NCBI GenBank assembly: GCA_905220665.1
Contig: CAJNAR010000153.1
Location: forward strand, 62,001-126,000
Reading direction: 5' to 3'
Source of the DNA: Albugo candida
Taxonomy: Eukaryota; Oomycota; Peronosporomycetes; Albuginales; Albuginaceae
Length of the DNA stretch: 64,000 bases
The notes beneath the pieces were generated by a model. That model saw nothing but the letters and a program-made list of their open reading frames with translations, was not told where the DNA came from and ran no database searches. Shown piece by piece: positions 45,520 to 53,490 of this stretch. The position numbers and the translations under genes are program-made. Positions within the stretch are counted from its first letter, which is position 1. Every line of letters starts with the position of its first letter.

Positions 45520-47298
45520 ATGACAGGTCTCAAGCACACTGCTGCAAAGGTAGCTTCGGGGAAGATAATCGTTTTCGGAATGGGAGCTGAAAACACGCTA
45601 TATTGCGCAGGAACGACCTTATTTCGCATATACCAAGGACATGTTAGTATACTCGGCTTTCAACCCACGCAGGGTGTTTATTATACCTTACATTCTCCTA
45701 AATGGGACAGTATACTGACCATTGAAGGACAGATTTCGGACAATAGTGAAGAGAAATGCGCTTTACAGGCGAGTTTTGGAGCGTACAATGAGAAATTAGC
45801 CCGTATGATGTGTGCTGAAGCGCTGGACGCGGATGATGAGGCAGAAGCTGATGTTTTTGCTAAACGTATTGCTTTTGACTATCCGATTGTGATAATTTTT
45901 CATTCAATCTCTGTCAGCTTTGGTAATTTGATGTGTTATTATGATAACGCATTGACTAAGAAGATCGAATCATCAGACACCTCGAGCATTCTCCCGGGCT
46001 TTAAGCTTCTTGTAGAGAACAGCACATTTGATCGAGCTTCTTTATCAGACACGCCGAATGGGTGCTCCTCTGATCAAATTTTGCGATCGTTATTTGTCAG
46101 AGATTCATTTCGGGTCGTCCAAATAACATCACAGTGGGAGAAGACGGTCAAAGTCATCACACAGGGTGTGATATCAGACACTTTTAAGAAAAAAATTGTC
46201 GTTTGTGGAGCCAAAGGAGTTGGAAAGTCGACATTTTGTCGATTTCTCATAAATCGACTTCTTTCGCAGCATACCGCGGTGGCGTTTCTTGACACAGATC
46301 TTGGACAGCCGGAATTGACACCTCCAGGCTTGGTTTCTCTGCATGGCCTTACCTCTCCATTGCTTGGGCCTGGCTTCACAACGATGAGAATGCCCTTGCG
46401 ATCCTATTTTTGTGGTAATAATAATCCAAGCAATGATCCTTTGTATTATCTCAAGGCTGTAAAGAGTCTATTTCAAGTATACATGAGGAATTGGGGGAGT
46501 CAACAAAGCATTCCACTGGTCATCAATACTGATGGATGGATTAAAAGCATGGGTCATGATCTGCTCTGTAATATAATCGAAGAAGTGAATCCAGATCATA
46601 TCATTCAGCTGCTGGCCATGACGAAAAACAAACACTTTGATCTACCCGCCGATGGTAAATGGATTATCCACAGACTGCATCCGTGGGAGGCAATGAGTCC
46701 GAATCTTCAGACACCACGAAGCTCTAAAGAAATGCGGCTGTACCGCTACCATTCATACTTCTTATCGTCCATGGAGTGCTCATCTATACCTCGACAAGCA
46801 TTACAGGATTTGTACCTCACATCGAACAAAAATCGAATGAATAAGGAATTGAATGAAGCGTACGAACAACTTGTACCATACGTCGTAAGTCTCGATGATC
46901 TTTTGGTTGGTTTCACCGGCTCTATTGTCCCGCAAGCCCAAGTTCTTGATTCCCTTAATGCATCATTGGTTGGTTTATGCATTCAACCTTCGGGCGAGAA
47001 CGATACACTTGCACCCATCTCCAATCATACCCACGCTCCATGTGTTGGAATAGGATTAGTTCGAGCAGTTGACCCAGTGAATCGATTACTTTACATTGTA
47101 AGTCCGCTGCCATTTGATACAATCTCTCGAGTGAGTTTGATAATTCGGGGCAATCTGGAGTTGGAAGCATCCAAAGAGCATCAAATACATGGAAGAAACA
47201 TCCCATTTCGTGTTACAGGCTTTCTCTGTGATGAGGGATCAGGCTCGGCGGTCATGAAAAGTCGTCACAATATAAAAAGAAAAAGAGAAGAGCGATGA
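45520..47298 (+). CDS. NOL9: Polynucleotide 5'-hydroxyl-kinase NOL9/GRC3
   Basis: Single exon, 592 aa. GRC3/NOL9 phosphorylates the 5'-OH end of pre-rRNA made by Las1 during ITS2 removal, in the nucleolus. Residues 230-237 (GAKGVGKS) are the Walker A of the CLP1_P kinase domain. The next strand FLDTDLGQPELTPPGLVSL carries the Walker B-type Asp and the family-specific GQPE segment. Further blocks are VINTDGWIKSMGHDLLCNIIEEVNP and a C-terminal beta-rich part (HAPCVGIGLVRAVDPVNRLLYIVSPL). The N-terminal 200 residues form the beta-rich substrate domain. The protein ends in a lysine/arginine tail (KRKREER), as expected for nucleolar location. It converges with transglutaminase 2. Confidence 0.92.
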   Translation: MTGLKHTAAKVASGKIIVFGMGAENTLYCAGTTLFRIYQGHVSILGFQPTQGVYYTLHSPKWDSILTIEGQISDNSEEKCALQASFGAYNEKLARMMCAEALDADDEAEADVFAKRIAFDYPIVIIFHSISVSFGNLMCYYDNALTKKIESSDTSSILPGFKLLVENSTFDRASLSDTPNGCSSDQILRSLFVRDSFRVVQITSQWEKTVKVITQGVISDTFKKKIVVCGAKGVGKSTFCRFLINRLLSQHTAVAFLDTDLGQPELTPPGLVSLHGLTSPLLGPGFTTMRMPLRSYFCGNNNPSNDPLYYLKAVKSLFQVYMRNWGSQQSIPLVINTDGWIKSMGHDLLCNIIEEVNPDHIIQLLAMTKNKHFDLPADGKWIIHRLHPWEAMSPNLQTPRSSKEMRLYRYHSYFLSSMECSSIPRQALQDLYLTSNKNRMNKELNEAYEQLVPYVVSLDDLLVGFTGSIVPQAQVLDSLNASLVGLCIQPSGENDTLAPISNHTHAPCVGIGLVRAVDPVNRLLYIVSPLPFDTISRVSLIIRGNLELEASKEHQIHGRNIPFRVTGFLCDEGSGSAVMKSRHNIKRKREER

Positions 47299-47605
47299 AG
47301 CGATCGATAAAGAGCATGCTGTCGTCAAGACGGTGAAATCAGCTGTGGATTTGTAAATTTGTGACGATAAATGCCGCGTTTTCCAACGCTCGGATGATTC
47401 TGCGGACTCGTTTCTATCTCACCCGTCAAGTATGCAGGCTCTACCACATCCGGCATCAATGCTAATCACTGCCTCTACTTGGTGGAGACTGGCTATCAAT
47501 CGAAAAGGTTCCATTAGTGATAGAGTAAGAATTTATTTAAATCATAAAATGGAAGGCTGTAATCCGCGGTGACTAAAATTTGATTGACATGACAGCGACG
47601 TTGAG

Positions 47606-48826
47606 TCAACCTGTGCATGCAAGTGACGTGGTCAGCAAAGCTTTAACTTGGCTATATCGTATGCCCGTGGCATACGAAACCCAATCGCCTTCAGGAGAGT
47701 TTCTCGCAATCCAGAAAAAGTCGGGGTGATCTTCGACACTATTCAGCACCCATTCACCTCCAATAATGCGACCAGAAGCATCCATTTCTAGCAAGTACGT
47801 GTACTCAATGGGACGAATGTATTGGTTGATCAGTAGAGGATTGATTTTTCGAGGATCTGTCGTAGTCGTCACGTAGTACACAATTATGTGGACAAATGCC
47901 AGATACACCATTGCTGGGTTGAATGGATACGTCGGGGAGCCAAAGTACATCTGTGCAGCGTGTGCGGGATCCACAAGCTCCATTTGAACCACTTCGTACC
48001 CCATTATGGGGAAATTCCAAATCTCGCGGCCCTTTTCAATGTCACAAATGACTGCTTGTTTGAAATTTCCCAGTACGTTTGCAAGCACGATGTGAAATAA
48101 TCCAGGCCCGACGTCGCGGAGAGTAGCATCGAGAGGCCTGCCAAACTGGTCTTTTGCCACATTATCTGGACCATCATAACGTTGCCCCGTCACGATTGTG
48201 TCTTGCTGGCGCTCATCGTATAGAAGAATGAGAAGAGCTTTGATGTCTACAATTTGAAAAGTTACTCCATTCAGTGTTACTGGGCAACGTGGTTCCTCCT
48301 CCACAACGGATGCTAGGGCTAACGCATGACACAATCCAAACCAATGGGGAACACAGTAGCCTTGTGTATGCTGCATACGGAATGAACAAGTGGAATTTCC
48401 TGGCAAATTCAAACATTCAATATCACTGGCACATGGAGGAAAGGCTCCACTGGTGGCATCGACTCCATATTTTACAGAAACACGGTCCATCAGCTCTGTA
48501 GCGTCTAAACCATAGGCCATTGCGTACTTTTCAGTGGCGCTGTAGTCGTATGGATTGTAGCGAAAGTTGGCACTGTCTTTTTGAGCCGCCAAGTAATCAC
48601 CAGCCCATGGAGGATTCTCAAGTCGCACACTTAGGTATGGAAATGCGCTCAACGTGTAAAAGTTATCGATAAGATCTTTTTGGAAGTGTTGCTTTAAAAG
48701 GCTCAGATCATCGGTGGACATTTCCAATGTTCGGGTGGCTCTGCTGGAAAAGTTACCAGATCGGAACGTCGCAGTGGATGCATGTACGCATAATACTGTC
48801 AGGCAAAATGATCTCACTGGAAGCAT
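47606..48826 (-). CDS. Secreted transglutaminase elicitor (GP42/M81 family), paralogue 2
   Basis: Single exon, 406 aa from the ATG at 48826, which places a good signal peptide (MLPVRSFCLTVLCVHAS) at the N-terminus. Codons further upstream lack an ATG. Conserved blocks of the transglutaminase-elicitor family: CVPHWFGLCHALALASVVEEEPRC with the presumed catalytic Cys, VDIKALLILLYD, FGRPLDATLRDVGPGLFHI and GGEWVLNSVEDHPDFFW. The Trp that follows the Cys-His pair in paralogue 1 (CHAW) is Leu here (CHAL). The Pep-13-equivalent segment (47984-48022) reads IWNFPIMGYEVVQ. Trp and Pro remain, but the Gln between them is Phe and the Arg-Gly pair is Met-Gly. The two copies are very unequal in sequence, so the duplication is old. 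Confidence 0.92.
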   Translation of the reverse strand: MLPVRSFCLTVLCVHASTATFRSGNFSSRATRTLEMSTDDLSLLKQHFQKDLIDNFYTLSAFPYLSVRLENPPWAGDYLAAQKDSANFRYNPYDYSATEKYAMAYGLDATELMDRVSVKYGVDATSGAFPPCASDIECLNLPGNSTCSFRMQHTQGYCVPHWFGLCHALALASVVEEEPRCPVTLNGVTFQIVDIKALLILLYDERQQDTIVTGQRYDGPDNVAKDQFGRPLDATLRDVGPGLFHIVLANVLGNFKQAVICDIEKGREIWNFPIMGYEVVQMELVDPAHAAQMYFGSPTYPFNPAMVYLAFVHIIVYYVTTTTDPRKINPLLINQYIRPIEYTYLLEMDASGRIIGGEWVLNSVEDHPDFFWIARNSPEGDWVSYATGIRYSQVKALLTTSLACTG

Positions 48827-49804
48827 ATTGTTGACAGTTTTCAAACCTCAAACGCGTTTTTGATCAGCTGAGCGAGTCGAAGAATGAGTTCTCGTTCATG
48901 CGAGAAGATTGCATCTGAGAACGCAATTGGACCACAATTTGATTTTTTCCCCAAATGCGACGATCACACGATTCGATCATGCACCTTGTTGCCTTGTTGT
49001 CACATCGTCTCATCGAATCGTGCCATTTCTGCTTTGACTGCTGAGCTGGCTTCAGGGGGATGTTATCGACAAAAGATGAAGAGGGTACTGTGAGTATCGC
49101 AATTAAGCGTTCAGGGTTGCTAACGACAGAGAACGAGCTGTTGTAATCAAGATTTACGTGCTCGCGAGCATTTCGCATGGGCTCCGACGGAGTTTAGATA
49201 TGCGTTGAGCTGCTCGCTATCTTCGTGTCAGTTAGAAGTGGATACATAGGCTGAGTCAATCTCAGTCCGACAATATCAAGATTTAGATGCCTCTTGTTAG
49301 ATACTGCGGTTAAAAGGTGACGCTTATGATACTGGTTAAAAGAGTCTGCTACAATCAGTTCTTAGCATATCTCGTCAGGATGTAGACCGCTGAATCCAAA
49401 ATGTTGTAAACAGATAGATCTCATCTACGCTCCCCTTCTCTACATGCTCTATGCTTTACGACAACTAAACAGCAATGTTTGCCTCATTGGCAGACTCCTA
49501 AGTTGTGGTTAATAGCGTATGCTGCTTGAGAGACGCTCTCAGAATCAAATCACGTGCCAAGTTTGGTGCCACTGAATGCTTCGATGCGACAGCTGATAGG
49601 CTTTCCATCTTAATCCTAGAGCCCATGTCCATGAATAAACATAGTGTAGTGAAATTACTCAATTCGGGCCGAAAGTGCTACACCATACTACCCACTCCGA
49701 CTTTTGCTCGACGACGTGCCAATCGACCTACAATGAATCATTTCTTCGTGCAAAGTTTCAACATAATGACTTAGCAAAGTTTTATTACTTAAGTGAGAAA
49801 AAGT
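48827..49804. other. Divergent intergenic region, no gene supported
   Basis: About 980 bp between the start of transglutaminase 2 and WDR82. Short frames exist on both strands: a 69-codon + strand frame at 48,884 is Cys- and Ser-rich, and an 89-codon one lies near 49,505. None shows a domain, a signal peptide or splice partners. Promoters for both neighbours must lie here. Confidence 0.35.
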
Positions 49805-51117
49805 ATGGAGAATGGAAGCGTTCCATTCGATGCGGATACGATCAAATCATACGCTATAGCGCGTTGTTTCAGTCCACAGGCATGGTGCATTATCTCTAAT
49901 CGCTAGTAGAACACATCCTCACTCTCATCATAGGAAGATAAAGCCGATTGTGGGCTCATGCAGCATCTAAGTTTTCACCAACAAGGAGAGACTTGCGTGA
50001 CTTCCCGTTCGGATGGTGTTATATCGATACTCAATTGCGTTAGTGGCAAGTAAGAACCTAACCATCCAACGTATCCCATGTAACAACGCTTACAGAATGA
50101 ATAAACTGATCCATTCCAAGCGGTATGGCGTGGATTTGGTGCGCTATACGCATCATCCCGACTGTATTTTGTTCACATCAGCGTCGATACGCACAGCTCA
50201 GAATCCTGTAAGCACGACAGCATTAAATCATGATCGTAAGTGTCCGTGATTTTACTTCATACAAAACTCAGAGTTTTGCGGCAGATCGGATCCGATATCA
50301 TTCCGTATTTGACAACCAGTTTTTGCGCTACTATTCGGGCCATACCGCCAAGTAAGCAAATCTTATTGTATAGAGAATGAGCTGAGAATCGTCATGCAGC
50401 GTCACTTCCTTGATGATGCATCCGACAGCAGATGAATTTTTATCGGCAAGTCTGGATGGAACAGTTCGACTTTGGGATTTGCGATGTGCTGATACCGCTT
50501 CTCTCTTACAAGCGGACCACGGGCCAGTCATGCACATGAGCGCAGCATTCGATCACGAGGGAGTGGTTTTTGCTGTGTACTCTGACGACTATATGGTGCG
50601 CATGTATGACGCACGAAGCTACCAGGAGGGTCCATTTGCAAAGTTCTCGCTGTACGATGCCTCCATTCTAGCAACGATAGAGCCCTATCTACTCCATATT
50701 CAAGCGCCCAGTGTCAATGTTAAGAAACTGCATGCTGTTGATTTGCAGTTTAGTCCTGACGGGAATCATTTATTGGTCGGAACCAATCGAGGGGTTTTCT
50801 TGCAGCTGGATGCATTTGAAGGATCGTGCCAGCACATGTATCCAGCATACCATCGATCTTCATTAGCGGGAAGGACTGATCATGAAGCGATTCAAGTTGG
50901 CAGTAGCTTCTCAGCTGATGGTTCGATCGTCAGCATTGGTGGTGAAGATGGACGTATTTGGAGCTATAGCACAAAAACGGGTGAGCATGTGGCCACCTTC
51001 CCCGTAGCCCATCACGGTCCGGTAGTTGGTGTCGTATGGAATCCTCAGCGGCATCTTCTCGCAAGCATTGGCGCAATGTCGACTGTGCTGTGGACGCCAA
51101 AGCCTCAAGATGGATAG
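49805..51117 (+). CDS. WDR82: WD-repeat protein WDR82/Swd2
   Basis: Exons 49805-49879, 49934-50049, 50096-50207, 50272-50351 and 50400-51117 (366 aa). WDR82/Swd2 is a seven-blade propeller in the Set1/COMPASS H3K4 methyltransferase and in the PP1-PNUTS termination complex. The start resembles the family N-terminus (DTIKSYAIARCF). The first intron is best read as GC-AG (AG|GCATGG, 54 nt), giving CFSPQEDKADCGLMQHLSFHQQGE. A GT site at 49872 with another acceptor is the alternative. Later blocks are diagnostic: SKRYGVDLVRYTHH, DNQFLRYYSGH, FLSASLDGTVRLWDLR, LYDASI and GGEDGRIWSYSTKTGEHVA. Other introns are 46, 64 and 48 nt. The stop codon lies inside a 32-bp tandem duplication. Confidence 0.9.
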
Positions 51118-51171
51118 AGCATATACTAACATTACAATGAGATGGATAGAGCATATACTAACATTACAATG
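51108..51171. repeat. 32-bp perfect tandem duplication at the WDR82 stop codon
   Basis: A 32-bp unit (starting AGATGGATAG, ending ATTACAATG) occurs twice without any mismatch, at 51108-51139 and 51140-51171. The first copy contains the WDR82 stop codon TAG; the second lies in the 3' UTR. It is followed by AGAAG, the start of a broken third copy at most. Confidence 0.95.
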
Positions 51172-51246
51172 AGAAGTGTTATCCTACGAATGTATTGTAC
51201 TCAGTGAGTTGAACGAGATCTTTATCGCTTGTATTGAGCGATATCG

Positions 51247-52400
51247 CTAGCTCGGAGGTTTTTCGACACCACATGCCCCGACATATGTCAAGCAGACGTA
51301 ATAGTTTATATCGATCACTGCGTCATTCATGAACTGGTTCATTTCAGCGTTCAGAAGCTCATTATCTTGAGCGTTTCCGCCCAGTCTTTGACTTCGGCCA
51401 AAAAAGTTGATACGAAGAAAGCTGTTTGCTGGCTCCATGAACACAGGTTTTGGTAGTTGGAACACTTGCAGCTAGAGAAGAGCTTAGTGATATAAAGTAT
51501 CATGTTCCATGGCACCTACAGTCATATCGTTGGCGACATCGTACAGTGGAGACTCATAGAGTATGTGTGCATTGATACCGAAAGTCTTTACAGTATCGTG
51601 AATGGGTTCATTGAGTTTTCGGACAAAAAAGGAGAATGATACTTGGCGTGGTGCATACGTCGGCTTCATGGGATACCAGAACACTCGATACGGAACGATT
51701 TCTATCCTTTGGATGAGGCACGGTGCACGAATGGTATACAGTATCCAATCATCGACATCTCGCAACAGAGACGGAGAGCTTCCGTAAGAAATCTCTTATA
51801 TTGCGTGACTTCAATAGAATTCCTTTCACATACCTGCTCCAATAGCAAGGAATCCCATTGGCACAGCCACACTCTGCCTGGATTTTCTCGGCGATTGCAA
51901 AAACCAGTTGAGGATCATTCATTGATTGAAAGAATTGACTCCGAGCACGCAGTTCCGTCCAGCAATACGAGGGTGTGAGTGTGTGTGACGGAGATTCATT
52001 GAGATGATCCACCGAAGAGCACGCTACAGTTTTGTTTAACGTCCGGTGCAGGCGAATGAAATGTATGACGTACAAAAGACTTCTTTCAAAAGGTTTTCAG
52101 TCGCCAAAGACGTACGATTCGACATGCAAACAAGCTGTTTGACGAATGAGGATGGGGTTTTATGCAAAGAAGCGTATTTCTCGTCATAACACAGCGATTT
52201 TTTAGCGACGATTTGCCATAGATCTTCATGTCACAATACTGTTGTTAGCTCGCAAAAAAGACGCATGCTTATTGCGTACTTTGTCTAAGAAGTAGCGTAC
52301 AGAAGCGCTTGCATGTGAGCTCTGTGGAATGCAAACTAGAATGATCGAAATAATCGATACAAGCGTGTAATAAAGCGTCGGGAAGATCGACAATTTGCAT
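51247..52400 (-). CDS. F-box protein, At4g00755-like
   Basis: Exons 52400-52280, 52223-52074, 52023-51834, 51778-51520 and 51471-51247 (314 aa). Introns are 56, 50, 55 and 48 nt and all phases close. Residues 4-50 form an F-box (DLPDALLHACIDYFDHSSLHSTELTCKRFCTLLLRQ in pieces, then NLWQIVAKKSL across the first intron). It is expected to bind SKP1 in an SCF ubiquitin ligase. The rest matches the plant At4g00755-like family: ELRARSQFFQSM, YWSS at an intron junction, VDDWILYTIRAPCLIQRIEIVPYRVFW, and LQVFQLPKPVFMEPANSFLRINFFGRSQR near the end. This part is a beta-sandwich, presumably for substrate binding. Substrates are unknown. It is divergent from RPL13 and convergent with WDR82 (129 bp). Confidence 0.85.
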
Positions 52401-52642
52401 GATGCGATCAAGGGACTAAAATGATGTGGGAACATAATGTACACACAAAGTACACGATAAATCAGGACCCCTACTACAGCCACTCAATTTGCTTTGATCA
52501 GCTTTCTTGACTCCGTGTAGAATTTCTTTGCAGAGGTATATATCGCTGAATGCAGCATCTTTTATGATTATAAGCATACGTCACCAATCAGCTAACGTCA
52601 ATTTCATTGTGTGTGTGTATCGCGAATGCAATCAATAAGCAG
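52401..52642. promoter_or_regulatory. Divergent promoter, F-box gene / RPL13
   Basis: A 242-bp interval separates the divergent start codons. Near 52,590-52,610 on the + strand, a GTCAATTTCATTGT stretch loosely resembles an oomycete initiator, at the expected 30-50 bp before the RPL13 start codon. Confidence is low. Confidence 0.35.
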
Positions 52643-53371
52643 ATGAAGCATAATAACGTTATCCCCAATGGCCATTTCCACAAAGACTGGCAAAATCGAA
52701 TCAAAACGTGGTTTGACCAGGTACGCTACCGTATCATGCTTCAGAGACAGTCTCCACTCGTCTTCTGAGTGTATTTACGCTCCAAAACGACTTTTCTTTG
52801 CGATATTTAATGCATTTGATCCAATTTGTAGGCTGCAAAAAAGAAGTCACGTCGATTGCGACGAAAGGCAAAAGTAGCTGCGTATGCACCCCGACCAGCT
52901 GCTGGCTTATTGCGTCCAGCGGTTCACTGTCCGACTATCAAATACGCTTCTAAAGTTCGAGCAGGAAAAGGCTTTACTTTGGAAGAATTGAAAGCCGCTG
53001 GAATCAGTCGAAAGCAAGCACTTACTATCGGAATCGCTGTTGACTATCGCCGCACCAACAAGTCGGTAGAGTCATTACAGGCCAACGTGAGTCGTCTGAA
53101 AACGTACAAAGCGAAATTGATCATTTTCCCACGAAAAGGCCTCAACAAACCAAAACATGGCGATTCTTCCATGGAGGAAACGAGAAAAGCGGTGCAGCAT
53201 ATGGGACCCATTCTGCCCATTACACGTGCAGCCCCAAAGAGCGAGACAGCTGTCATCACGGAAGAAATGAGATCGGCTAGCGCCTACAGCACTGTGCGAG
53301 TTGCTAGAGCCGATGCTCGGATGGCTGGCAGACTGAAGAAGCGATTGGCTGACAAAGCAGCAGAGAAGTAA
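52643..53371 (+). CDS. RPL13: 60S ribosomal protein L13 (eL13)
   Basis: Exons 52643-52720 and 52832-53371 (205 aa), joined in phase 0. The first exon encodes [19 protein letters not shown] and TWFDQ. The second encodes [49 protein letters not shown], the hallmark [31 protein letters not shown] and [14 protein letters not shown]. eL13 is a surface protein of the large subunit. Length and order match the family. The intron of 111 nt is roughly double every other intron in the window. I searched it by eye for box C/D snoRNA elements and saw no good C box. Confidence 0.96.
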
Positions 53372-53490
53372 GCCTTGCGTTCAAAGAATACATGGAGCCA
53401 CGAGGATCATAAGCATAGTTGCATTAGCAAAAGAAAACCAATCGGCACTTTTGCATTTTGCCTCCATCCTACCACCTCACTGCCAAGATT

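Noticed and set aside
49505..49899. Overlapping + strand frames thought to be a third transglutaminase remnant.
   Set aside because: Apart from one short FYYL-like stretch there is no match to the family blocks; the last part is better explained as WDR82 exon 1.
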